Source: Struthidea cinerea
Taxonomy: Eukaryota; Chordata; Aves; Passeriformes; Corcoracidae
DNA: 64,000 bases
Assembly: GCA_013397865.1 (NCBI GenBank)
Contig: VZTI01003262.1
Span: forward strand, 1,109,260 to 1,173,259
Reading direction: 5' to 3'
In this document: piece after piece, positions 36,862 through 48,900 of the stretch
Layout of the letters: each line of letters starts with the position of its first letter
Position numbering within the stretch: position 1 is the first letter of the stretch
The notes under the pieces: generated by a model
Database searches by the model: none
What the model was told of the DNA's origin: nothing
Seen by the model: the letters and a program-made list of their open reading frames with translations, nothing else
Made by a program: the position numbers and the translations under genes

Positions 36862-37068
36862 TCATAGAATGGCTTGGGCTGGAAGGAATCTTAAAGATCA
36901 TCCTGTTCCAACCCCTGTCATGAACAGGGACACCTCTCACTAGACCAGGTTCCTCAGAGCCCCACCCAATGTGGCCTTGAACACTCCCAGGGATAGGGCA
37001 TCCACAGCTCCTCTAGGTGACCTGTTCAAGTGCCTCACCGCCCCTACAGTAAAGAATTTCTCGGTTTC
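36862..37068 (-). mobile_element. CR1 LINE 3' end, 5'-truncated
   Basis: On the + strand it opens with 'tcatagaatggcttgggctggaaggaatcttaaagatcatcctgttccaacccc', the reverse complement of a CR1 3' terminus. It continues through 'cagggacacctctcactagaccaggttcctcagagccc', 'ccttgaacactcccagggatagggcatccacagctcctct' and 'agtaaagaatttct', which is the end of ORF2 in reverse. It is truncated after about 205 bases. Divergence is moderate. Confidence 0.9.
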
Positions 37069-40000
37069 AAAAGAGAAATCTTAGTTTCAAACAAGGCTAT
37101 ATTTTTCCTTAGGCATAAAGGGCCAAATTATTACTTCAAAGAAAATCTGAAGGATTTTCAATATTATATCCACACGTTAAAGCTGAAAATTTGCTTATGC
37201 AAACAAATCATGAGGCCTGCTGCCTGCCTGTCTCCGACTGTCCAACAACACGGACTGACCCCTCTATATGAGCATGATTTTAAGGACTGCGGAGTTGAAC
37301 AGTATTTCAGGTTTGACTGGTGGTGAACTAGACAGGAGCAACAAGAGGAGCACTCTAGAGGCAGAGAACAAGGAATTACCATAATTTGCTGAGAACAGTC
37401 ATTTAAGCCTGAGTTACCATCAGGAGCTGTAAGGACAACCTGGTCACTTGTACTCAAGATGAACAGAGGTGGACTCTCACCTCACTTTGAGTACGCTGAG
37501 TTGCACATGCAGCATTAATAGCTGTGCATGCCATGATGTAGGAGATTTCCATTTGCTGTTCTAGGTAAACTCTGAGCTAAATCTTGTGCTTGATACCAAT
37601 GCTTAAAAACGGAAGTGTTCAGAATAATAGGCCTGGGATGTAGAAAAACGCTCATGCTGCTTCTCTGCTAAAATGTGATAGCTGAAGCAAAAAGAATTTC
37701 GAGCGGGAGGGGTGGGAAGAAGGGGAGGGGTAGCTGAGGGGGAAAGTCTTGGAAAGATCACAAAGTATCTTTCTATTTCAAGAAAGTGGCGAAGTAAAGC
37801 ATCCCCTTCAAACACACTTTTTGTGCCTAATTATTGTCTTCAAGTAGGCTCCCCCTGGTGGGGATGAAAAGGGTACGCTCTGAGAAGTGAGGGCCCGAAA
37901 TGGCATTCTGATTCTTGCCCTGTTTCACTTTTCGCCCTAATTGCAGGCTAGCACCGGGCATGCTTTCAGCTCATTATTCTCTACAGAGGCCTGCTAATGG
38001 TAGTTCATCTACTGCCTAATTCTACAGCTCTAACACGGAAAAATTCCTTTCAAATTCAATACCGACGAGAGCAAACAGTAGGTCTGCCTCTCTGCTTTTT
38101 GTTTAGCTGTTCAGTAACTGGATAAACATTAACCAGCTGGATAGTGCAATTATAATTTTTTTTAAGGTACTGTAAATGCTTGCAACAGCATAGTATCTGG
38201 CAGCCTCACAAGTATTAATGAATACATTCTTGTTCCACTCACACTATTAGAAGTGATTAAGTACTTTTACAGGGGTCATGCAGAAAATGAATGGCAGAAC
38301 CAAGCACCGAGGAAAATCCGAAGTTTTTTTCGTAAGAGATACTTTTCAAGACATCCCACAGCACAAACAGAAATAAGAGGAAGAAATACAATTAGTGAAA
38401 GAATTTACATTGGGCACTAATTATTTACTGGGAGCCTGAACGTACTTAGACATAATTTCCAATGAACTCAGCAAACAGCTTGCTCAACAAGATCAGGAGT
38501 AAGGGTTTAGGATTTGGATTAAAAACACTGAAAAAAGTAAACACTAACATCCCCCTCTAGGGAAATTATCTCTACTAATTATTTGTCTACAGCTTTCCTC
38601 AATATTGCTGTCTAAACTGCATTTGTAAACATGGCTCCATTGTTCTGTAACAAGCAATTCATGCACTTTTAGGAATTTCTTGCTAAAATGTATTAGAGAA
38701 AATTAAAGTTTTGAGCTATTATTAAATGTCTATGGAAAGCACTTCATTTGTACCAATAATAAGGGAAAGGTAAATATTTGGAGACAAATACATGGGAATA
38801 TCTCTGTTCATACATAGGAATGTCTCTGTTAATTGTGTTAGCTGTAAAGCTAACAAAGTCATCAAACACAATGGCTGAGACTATTATTGTAACAATTTTC
38901 AAATGTTGAAAGCTATTAAGAAGTGTAATCAAATGGCACCCTGAAAGGAGGAAACTGGTTTTTTTTTTTGCTCTTAAGCTTGTAAGTTTCATGCATTTTT
39001 ATGCAAAAACTATTTTTTACATTATTCACAAATGCCTTGACCTCTGGGTACTTTTGTTATGTTTTACAAATGCATGAATAAACAAAGGCAAATACAAACC
39101 AATTCATACTTTCTGAGATGTATTTAGCCTTGATCAAAGTTTAAAGTTGGCTTTTTATGTGTGTGTTAAAGTTATGTATTTTTTGTTTGTGTTCAGTGGT
39201 GACCAGAAAGCTTTACATGTGCTTCTTATTCAAAATACCAAGGCACAAATGCTGTAAGAAGGTTTTCAGCTTTTTCTTATATTGTCTGGAGGGGAAAAGA
39301 AGTGTAAGTACTTAGGATAAGTATAGGCACTGCTTTGGCAAGTATTTATGTTGACACACGCCAGCAAAGCCTCACAGATTATTGTTCTCAAAATCAGTAA
39401 CCACGCCAAATAGTTCTGATTCTTTCTCTGTGACACACTATCTCCTTTTAATTGGTTTCATTTATTTCAGGTATTTTTCATTTTCTTGCGTGGGATTTTG
39501 AGGAGTCTTAAAGATGACAGTGTCATTAACACACTTTTAGAGTGTAGAAAGGTATTTTTAACCAAGAAATGGTCAATGATACATTTGCTAAGAATGATCA
39601 TCATCTAGTATTGAATCAGTTGTGAATGAGAGGAAACTCCTATGAAGTTGTATGTGGGTTTTTGTTCTAATTTTCATTTGTCTGTAGTAAAAAATGATGA
39701 ATCAAAATGAAATTTCTCTCAGTCTCCATCAGATACTGTAGCAGCTCACCACAAGCCATTCACATCTCTCCTGTCTTTAATGGCCATGACTTCTTTGTAT
39801 AGAACACAGAGATTCTGCTTCCTCCTGTTTCAGTTTAGATTTATCCTGGCATTCATTTGTACTCTTGTCAGATTACACTTCTGTAATGTTTTAGAAATTA
39901 TAGGCTCATAATGAATTTGGCTTTCAGCAGAAGGGCCAGGACCAGAAATGGATGGGTGTAAAATTTCTCGTTAAGTCTGACAATGCCGAAGACACCTTCA

Positions 40001-42392
40001 GCTGGGGTTCAGCTGTGCAGGGACACAGCAAAGGAAAGAAATGTAGGAGAAAAGTACCAAGTGTAGCAGCTGTCTGTTCTGTAATACAAAGATGACAGGC
40101 CAGGGCTGTTATGTTGCTCAGCACAGCCACTCAGAAAGTCCTCTCCAGATCGACCTCAGAGACATGTTCCCAACCTGTGACAAAACCCAAACCAACCCTT
40201 ACAGTTACTTGTGAAATGGTACCAAGGAACTACAGAGAACCAGTAGCCTGGCTCTAAGACACACACAGAGATTCTCCTTTGCTAAAGAAATTGATATATT
40301 TTTTGATCCATGTTAAAATGTAATTGTGGTACACCACGTAATTTTTAATAATTATGCAGATGGCATGTATGGAAAATAAAATTGCATTTATGGCTATGCA
40401 TTGTAAAACATAACAGTGTTAGCTACAAATAAGTTTGAGGCAAGTTTCCAGTATTTAAAACACTTCAAATAAACTGGTAGATAATAAAATCCAGGAAAAG
40501 CATATCCCATATGATAATGCAGAGTCGGTTTTATCCCTGCTGCATTATCCTGTCTGTGATTTTGGATACAGCTGGGAGGAAGACGAGGAGAAGGGGAAGA
40601 AGAAAGAGGAGGATTACACGTGGAGAATTGGAAGAAATTAGTGTTTCAGAGCACTGGCCTTCACAGAACTGCTTGAAGTTTGTACAGAACTCTTTGGCCT
40701 CTTCTACTGCCATTGTGCTCTCCAGAAGTCCCTTCCTTCTGATTCAGCACTGGAAAGGGAGCACCTCTTTCCTTCTTCCTTTTCATCTACATCTCCCAAA
40801 GATAAAACAGAAAGAGGAGACTTCCATAACTCCTAGGCATGCAGTCCAGTAGGATTCTCTGAATGAAATATAATGCTTGACAAGTTTCTGTAACTAGCCA
40901 AGAGGCAGTAGTACATCCTGCAGTGTACTAAATGTGGGTAAACTATGTACCAGAGGCAAAGCTAATTGTTTCAGACCAGACCTGTGTGCAAACTTTGTAC
41001 TGGGTCAGTCCAGCTCCATAGGGGGAAATGGTTGCTGCTGCACTGGACAAATTCTGCAGTCATTATGTGGAACTTGTTGAGAAGTGAAAGAAATTAAATG
41101 AAAGAAAAATCATAGAAACAGGACAAAACCAATTTTTTCCTGCAGCTCTTGCAGCTTGTTCCTCTGAAGTTCTTTTTCTATCTAATTCAAAAGGTGGACA
41201 AAGTTCATTTCAGCATTAGCAATCTAAAATCAAGTCTCAGCTGAGATCAATTTGCATGAATAATGAAAGCCATTTTCAAGTGTGGTGTTATATATATATT
41301 TTTTAAAGTAAATGCTGACATTTTTATTTTTCTGGAGCATTACCTATGACCCTCTTGGTTTTGTTTTGTGCTTTGAAGTTCAAACTAGTGACCAGCTGGA
41401 AATGGGTTTAGAGCTACCTGACCACTGTGGAAGCAACTGGGGCAGATACTTAGGCCTGAAAATTATTTAGTCTGGCAAGCAATCAGGAGGATATTTCCAG
41501 AATAATAAATCAAACTCACACCTCTGGACAGACAGGACATGGAGATCTAGAGCACTGATTTTTGTGCCTCTGCCCTGATGAGCAGAAGTGCCACAACAGC
41601 CCATTGTTGACTTTCCACCAATCTCAGGCTGACATTGCCATCATTCAGGTCCAAGCGACATTGACTTGTCCAGACTGCTTCATAAGCAAGCAAGGTGATG
41701 AAAAACCCCATTTTACATTTCTATAATTAAGCAGGTTTTCCAGAGAAATACAGTGAAGGTGGGCCTGCCTCTTCACCACCTGAAAACACCATCCAAAGGC
41801 TGCTGGCGGACCAGAGTCCACATTATGATTTTTAAGTTATCCATCAGCATCCTCATTCCTGAGGCACTCGCACTTGGCAAGCTGGGGGTGCCCCATTCTT
41901 CCAGCTGTCTGGGAGGCTGCTCCACTGTGACTCCCTTGCCCTGACAGAAACATGGAAGGCTCATTAGGGCAAGACCTTAATGTTCCCATCTGCGAGCAGC
42001 CTTGGAATAAATCCGGAAGAAAACAAGATTTTTTTTTTTTTTTCAGATGCTTCTAATAGTGCACAATCAGGGGTACAAAAGCCAAGGGCACCCAGCCAGC
42101 TCCAAGTGCAAGGCCCTCACGGCACTGCTGGGCAGAAGTGGTTTGGCAGGCGAAAGTCTTTGGGCAGGGGGACAGGGTAGTGTCGTCTTTTTTCCGTGCC
42201 ATGGGGCAGCATTGTGGCATCCACATAGGCTTTTAGAAACATCTTTAGCTCTGCCGGGCCACCAGCATGCGGGAGGGTGCGCTGGGCTGCAGCTGGACTT
42301 CACCCTCGCACCAAAGTCGCCGTGCTCCCAGGGGTGGGGATGGAAAGTGGGGCCCACGGGTGGGCGGGGTGTGTATGCGTGTGCATGTGTGT
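37069..42392. other. Intergenic DNA upstream of the WIPF3 island, no gene seen
   Basis: Unique sequence. The stretch at about 37.8-39.2 kb is low in repeats and could hold conserved non-coding elements, but this cannot be judged from one genome. GC rises from about 42.1 kb towards the CpG island. Confidence 0.5.
37849..37862 (-). promoter_or_regulatory. CTCF-like motif
   Basis: The + strand CTCCCCCTGGTGGG is the complement of CCCACCAGGGGGAG and matches the CTCF core CCACCAGGGGGCGC at its most conserved positions. It lies about 4.6 kb upstream of the presumed WIPF3 promoter. Motif evidence only. Confidence 0.4.
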
Positions 42393-42519
42393 TAAATTAC
42401 TACTTTAAAAAATATATATTTATTTTTATTCCCTCGTGAAGACCGGGGCGGGCTTTTTCCCCTCAGGATCTTAAGATCCCTGCGCTCCTTCCCCCGCCCC
42501 CGCCAGCGGAGACGGGCGG

Positions 42520-42680
42520 NNNNNNNNNNNNNNNNNNNNNNNNNNNNNNNNNNNNNNNNNNNNNNNNNNNNNNNNNNNNNNNNNNNNNNNNNNNNNNNNN
42601 NNNNNNNNNNNNNNNNNNNNNNNNNNNNNNNNNNNNNNNNNNNNNNNNNNNNNNNNNNNNNNNNNNNNNNNNNNNNNNNN
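42520..42680. other. Assembly gap (161 N)
   Basis: A run of 161 N lies inside the second CpG island, flanked by nearly pure G/C including a hexanucleotide repeat. The transcription start of WIPF3 may be in the missing part. Confidence 0.98.
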
Positions 42681-42709
42681 CGCGGCAGGCAAAGTTCGGG
42701 CCGCGGCTC

Positions 42710-42731
42710 GGCCCCGGCCCCGGCCCCGGCC
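42710..42731. repeat. GGCCCC hexanucleotide repeat
   Basis: Three perfect GGCCCC units are followed by GGCC; the minus strand reads GGGGCC repeats. It begins 30 bases after the N gap, so the array could be longer or have relatives in the missing sequence. The G-rich strand can form G-quadruplexes. Confidence 0.9.
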
Positions 42732-42920
42732 AGCGTCCGGCCGGCGGGGCAGCGAGGGCACGGCGTGACCGGGACACCCGCACCCCTGGGATGCGGGTAC
42801 TCCCGGCGGCGGAGGAGGAAGCGTGGCTGCAGGTCAGGCACGGGCTGTGCGCGGTGCTGCTCCGCTTCTGTCAAGCAGAGGAACACGGGTTGTTTTCAGG
42901 CGGCGGTGGATGGCAAGAAG

Positions 42921-45900
42921 TTTTTCTTCCTAGTTCTCGTCCTTGAAGTAGATGTGCTGGAATAGGTCAGCCGAGAAAACGGGGCTGAGTGATTGTGAAA
43001 ACTACTGTGTGTTAAATACTTACGTACATATTGGAGGGGGAATGCTGGAGAAACGTTGGAAAGAAGCTCTTAAAGGTTTAATAATAATTAACATGGACAA
43101 AATTGAGACTAAAATCTAGTGACTATCGCACCAGCCTGTTGGCGCTAATACAGAGCGACAGAGAATGTGTTGGTAAAGGGTAGCATGCGGATTTTTTATT
43201 TCTCTTTAGATAGGCTCGGAGTTTGCAAAGGCATAGGGATGGTGTGTTAAGTGATAGCCCTTCCCTGGGGTGGCGGGGTGGGCTTGAGTCGCTCAAGAAA
43301 TCCAGGAGTTTGAGAATAGGGAGGATACATGAGACCAGCATGCCTTTATTTTGTTTGGTCCTGAAAGTGGAATATTACTAAGTGAGATTTCTGAAAGGAA
43401 GCAAAATAAGTCTGATTTAGAAGAGGAAACATTGATATAAGATAAAGGTTGATGATTTCCACACAGAACGGTCGTGAGCAGTCTGGATTTATGGGCTAAA
43501 GTCTGCAAGTGCTCTTGCTGATTCAGACAGTGACATGTTGCTGAAATTGCGGTAGCACTGATACCTGTTACTGTGCACGCTGCATGAATCAAGTCGTTGA
43601 ACTGCTTCCTGATACAATCAGTGTTTTCAGTTTCTCCATCTGTATATCCAGCACAAGTTCCTGTTTATTTAACAACGTGTGTTTGTATAATCAATGTTAA
43701 CATCTTCAGTTCGCGTGCTTTGTACTGAAGGACAAGCCATAGGGCAGATGATCAAGGAAACGCATGCAACTTCATTCCGTGGTGGCAGTCGGAGCTGGGA
43801 CACTTGTTAGGTCCGTGTGCGTGGGGATGGTTCCCGTTCGCTGCGTGAGCCTGTGACCCAAAACAGTGTCCCGGCTGGAATGCGCAGGCGGTGCAGACGC
43901 TGCTGCCACCCACGGCTCGTACGGGACATTGCCCTGCGTGCAGTGGAAGGATTGAGTCTGCTTTGCAGTCAGGTGCCGGCTTCCATGTGCAAGATAACAT
44001 ATGAGAAGCTCAGTTTGGGACCCTTAAAGCAGATTGCGTGAGTGTGTTTTTTTTTAATTGATAGACTGCTTTGGCTGTTTTGCTGTAGATGATGATGACA
44101 AAATCTGGGTTAGACACATAACCAGAAAGAATGCTGTGGGAGTTGATGTTTTTCCTGGAGAAGATGCAGGTTAGGGAATGGGGCTTGCAATTTAAGTATG
44201 AAACTTTTGTTATTTGTCTTTTTTAATCAAGGATATATATTCTCTAAAGACAGGAGTGTATAAATAGTTTGATCAGCTTGCATACAGACTTTGGTTGCTT
44301 AGGGGCAGATGCAATGCTTAATTCATTAGCTGCAGTGCTCAAGTTATTGCTGGTTTGGATCTATGCCTGAAAATGATTGAGATGCACTTGAAATTCAGAT
44401 TCTGTGATTGTACTGCACTGGAAAGGGCAACATATGACTGTATTTATCAAATAATGGAGTATAATGCAAAGCAACTTCCTCTTCTTTTCTCTCACTCCTT
44501 CCGCACCTACAAGAGGAAATACAAAGATCCTGTAACATCTCGATTTCTGTTACTGCAGTAGGGGAATGTACAGTCAATGTTCGGAGTCTGTACATAATGA
44601 CTACTAAATCTGAATTTGCAGAAAGTATTTAGGTAGTTGGTTTTTAACAGTGAATCAAAACACAGTCTGGTCACATCTCAGCAATCACACGGTAAAAATC
44701 AGCACTGGTTGTTGAATGTCCTAACCGGATATAGCCAGATGCTAATAGATGATCTTTATACTTAGTAAATTTATTGCTTGATGAGGTCAATATTTTGGGA
44801 AACTCATTGTCCTCTGAAAAGAAGGCCTTGAACAGAAAATAATATCTTAGTTATAACAAATAGAAAAATATTTGCACATTTTAAGAGAGAGAAGTTGAGA
44901 ACACCAAAGTAGAATAACACAATTTAGTATTTTACATCTAAAATAAATATTAACTGATGTTAAGTATTAAAAAGTTTAATATTAATATTTTAAAATATTT
45001 TAGCTCCAAAGAGAAGCAAAGCATTGAAAAGATTGATACCAAATCTCTTTGTTTGTAGTCATAACTCACCTATAAGAATTACATTATATTTTCAGAATCA
45101 TTTGCTTTCGTGGAAACTTTTCTTCTCTGTGCTCTGTGACTGGGACAAGTTCTGTTCAGCCATGCAAAGTAGGTGAGACTGGACAGGCTCAGCTCAGCTT
45201 TCTTGCCCTGTAAGTTACTGATCCTGCATGTGTGTGAGCATCTGCTGCATTATTATGTGGGTATTTTATGCAGTTCATTTAAGTTCTAATAAATGAGATC
45301 ACAGATGAAAAGTTGAAACTCTGGGGAAATATTTGGCTCTTCTGTGCCAGAATAAAGATTCCTATCTTCTTCAGAGTGTCTGTGAAATTAGTATCTAAAT
45401 AAACATAATAATCCAGTGAGATATCCAGTAAAGTCTTCTATCTAGAAGTCTTTAGTACTCACATTACACTGAGTTACCAGTGGCTGCCATGCAGTTTGGA
45501 AATGCAGCTTTCTGGAATGCCTTTAACACTGTTCTTATAGATCTTCCTCAATTAGTCTGTGTTCTTACACGAAGTAGTTACTGTGTTTGAAAGACTGAAG
45601 CTTTCTGAAAACGGGCTTGTAGTAGCAAAACCTTCATGGTACTTCACAGTTGCTTCTTTATCTGTGGTCATTCTGCATCAGGGTTGTCTGGTGGCTTTGT
45701 AGCCAGGACGAACAGAGATATAAAGAGTGCTATATTTGCAAACAGAAAAAATGTCCTTGGGGTTTCCAGATTGGAAAGAAAGAAACTGTCTTTTTTGACA
45801 AACTTATATTTTTTTTAATACACCCACCTTAATTTGACTTCTGAGTATGGTGAAGTGGACTCATTCAGTATTACATACATGACAGCTGTAAAGCTGCCTT

Positions 45901-48900
45901 TTGATTGCTTTGAAAGTAAGTGAAACAGCTAAAGGATTTTCAGGAGATGCGAAAAGCATGTTTTCATGCCACGGTAATTGAAACAACAGCTGAAACAGAT
46001 TTCACTACTAGGAATATCTCTCTCTCAAATAAGATCATGCATCTTCTTTGCATTGACCCTGCGTCATCTTTCACCGTTGTTACAAATAGATGTATAACTC
46101 TCTGTGGTGCGAATGGTGTCACACTGTAGCCAGCCCAGGCAGAGCAGAGCAACACAGCACCTATGCTATGGCTACCGTGTAAGAGCTAAAGTGAAAAGTG
46201 GAGGAAAACTGGGCCAAAAGTCCCTTCAAGATTAACTTCTCTAAGCATAAGAACAGAAAATTCAGTGCGAAAGCACTTGCTCAGTCTTGACCCTGCTCTT
46301 ACAAGTGTCTAAGGAAACTAAGCAAACTGTGTCTGCTCTGCAGCTTCTGTGTAATGGATGTTCTATACCCTCCATTTACCCTGGTGGCAACGGCAGTGTC
46401 TGCCTTGATAAATGGAAGTGTTTGCTATAAATTACAGTGCTTCTGCTTCATTCATAAGAGAGGGGTAAAACGAATGAAGTGAATTAATAGGTTTAGAGAT
46501 AGTAACCCCTTTGTGCTGGTCTCTTTCACCAGCCATACACAGGTCTGCAAATGACTGCTGTACCATTTAACTTTTTGTAGTTACTGTGTCATGGTTTCCT
46601 CTCTTCATTGTAAGTAACCAAAAAAAAGAAAAAAGAGGACAACAGAATATGGTACTGGATCACGAAGCAGGTCTTGGGGTCTTCCGTTCCTCTTTCGTAC
46701 CCCACTGTTTTAAAGCTATTGTGTTATTTCTCTCCTAACTGGCATGGTTTTGTCTGAGAGAAAAATATGTATGCACCAGCACTACTGATGTGTATAAAAT
46801 AGTCCTGACAGGTTTTTGGCTTCTGTCCAAGTCAGTTACACATTTTTTATATGCTAAAGAAGAAAGTAAATAACGCTATATCTGTTCAAAATCTATAGAT
46901 CTGCGGTGTTAGTCGAGTAGACACGTAAAGAAAACCATGAGGCACATAAAAGGCAAGCCAGGCTTACATACCAGGAAAACAGACTGGGGCTTTAGCAACT
47001 TATTTTCAGAGGGAATGTTTGCTCCTCTTGGGCATATGTAAATCACTGCCAAATATCTGTCAAATCTGCCTGGGATTCGGACAGAAAGTTGCTTTTATTG
47101 GTCAGTTGTGTGAGTGTGAACAGCTTAACACATTAGTGATGTTACTTCTGTTGCTGCAGATTGTGTTTCCTTGAGTATTTTCAGAGTGAAACCCTAAAGA
47201 ACTGATCTCACTTCCACTGAAAACAAAGGAAAATTTGGCATAAAAAAGTAAGAGATGGATTAGTCCCTAGGTTAGTAAATTGGCAGAGGGGGTGGAGACT
47301 ATCTCTGTAATATACTGTGTGAGTGATAGATGTGGGGCCGAACAGGGCATTTAATACAGAATGAAAGCCTTTTTTAGCCTTGAAATGACTAAGTAGCAAG
47401 GAAATTATGCAAAAGCGGATTGTACAAAATAGTCTTGGATCAAGTGATCATGAGTTTACATTGACTTAGCAGTAGGATAAATGATGCAGTTCCACGTGGG
47501 GGCACTTGGGCTTGCTCTGAACAAGCTGTACCAAGAGCTGCAAAGGCCCGGTGTAGTTGCAGAATGAGTATACTGTGGTTGCTTTGCTCCTTTCCTCTGC
47601 CCAGACTGTTTTACCTGCTTGTTTTTCTCCAATACTTCAGTCTTTTATCCAATCCATCAGGTGGGGCTTTGTACATTGGCACTAACACCAGTTCTAGTCA
47701 GGATATACATCCTGATGTCTCCTAGAATCACATTTTCTGGGGGGTTTTTTCAGAGCTGGATCAGCCTAGCTCTGCATTTCTTCTTTAGTTTTTTCTCAGT
47801 GCTAGTAGCCTGTGCTGGACCTCTAATATCATCATGCAGAGTTACTTACTTTTGCACCACATGCAGTGTTTCTTTCCCCAGGGCAGATAACTCTACCTTT
47901 TAAATAAAATGCCTCTTTTTGCCTAGCCTTGCATCAACAGCAGGCAACAGGTGCAGTGAACGGTGACAAGGGCAAAGAAAGTGGAGAGTGGGAATGGAGA
48001 GACTGGTAAACCACTAGAAAAGGGGAGAAATATTCACAAAGTGAAATAAAGAAAGAGGAAGGGCCAGATCCAGACTGGTTAATGTGAAAGTTGAAGTCCA
48101 AAACCAGCATAGAACTCACGGAAACAAGTGAGTCCTCATCTTTTACCTGCTTGGTCTGGTGGCAGCAGATACTGATTGCTCTGAAAGTATACTTGGGAGG
48201 TGTTCAAAGAAAACCACTTTTCTCCTTTGTGCCTATGGTAGATACAAATGCAAAAATATCTTCTATTGTCATTTAATCCCTAGAAACATTTTCCTTCTTC
48301 ATCAGGCAGCAAAGTTAATTGATAATTTTTGGATGCCTGATGTTCATTGCTTATGCCATATGTACAGGTAGGTATCAATCACCAATTCCTCTCTAAATAT
48401 AATGACTTTCCCAAGAAATTACAAATTAAGTCCTTTAATTAAAGTTAAAGGGTTGAAACTTCAATTTAATAAATTCATATTGTTTTTTTCTGAGAACTTT
48501 GTTTTATTAGCAATTCAGAACTAGGTCTTCAAATCAAAACATCTTTTGTCAGGGATTTTTTTTTGTTGCAATTGCAAATGAGTGCAATTTGTTGTTCGTT
48601 GTACAAAGTAAAATCACTGTCCTGAGTAAATGGACGTAAGATTGGAGCTAGATACTTTGTGCATTGTCTTTAAAAACAGCTAACAATTTTCTGTACAAGA
48701 AGGCATATTTACACCTTTATGCACATAGGAAGTTTGATATCAGCTTTGACACTTAAAGTACAATAAGGACATATTGCATATTATTTTTTCAGAACAATGA
48801 ATTAGTTAAAATAGCAAAAATGCAATGTTATGGTAGCAAAGCAAGGCTTTCTTCACAACACAGGGGTTTATAGTTATGTACTTGTAAATATGGAAGCCTT

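Larger units (their letters stand above)
42393..42920 (+). promoter_or_regulatory. WIPF3: CpG island, presumed WIPF3 promoter and exon 1
   Basis: A sharp change occurs from AT-rich DNA (aaaatatatattta near 42408-42422) to very GC-rich DNA with Sp1-type GC boxes (GGGGCGGG at 42445-42452 and cccgccccc at 42493-42501). An N gap and dense CpG to about 42910 follow. It is the only CpG island between PRR15 and the first coding exon of WIPF3, 13.7 kb upstream on the same strand. A plausible donor, GGCTGCAG|GTCAGG, lies at 42832/42833 and could end the non-coding exon 1. The exon boundaries and assignment are inferred; an unrelated non-coding transcript is the alternative. Confidence 0.5.

Noticed and set aside
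42765..42965. 66-codon open frame in the second CpG island
   Set aside because: GC-rich composition explains it. It starts without ATG in a presumed non-coding exon and intron and resembles no known protein.
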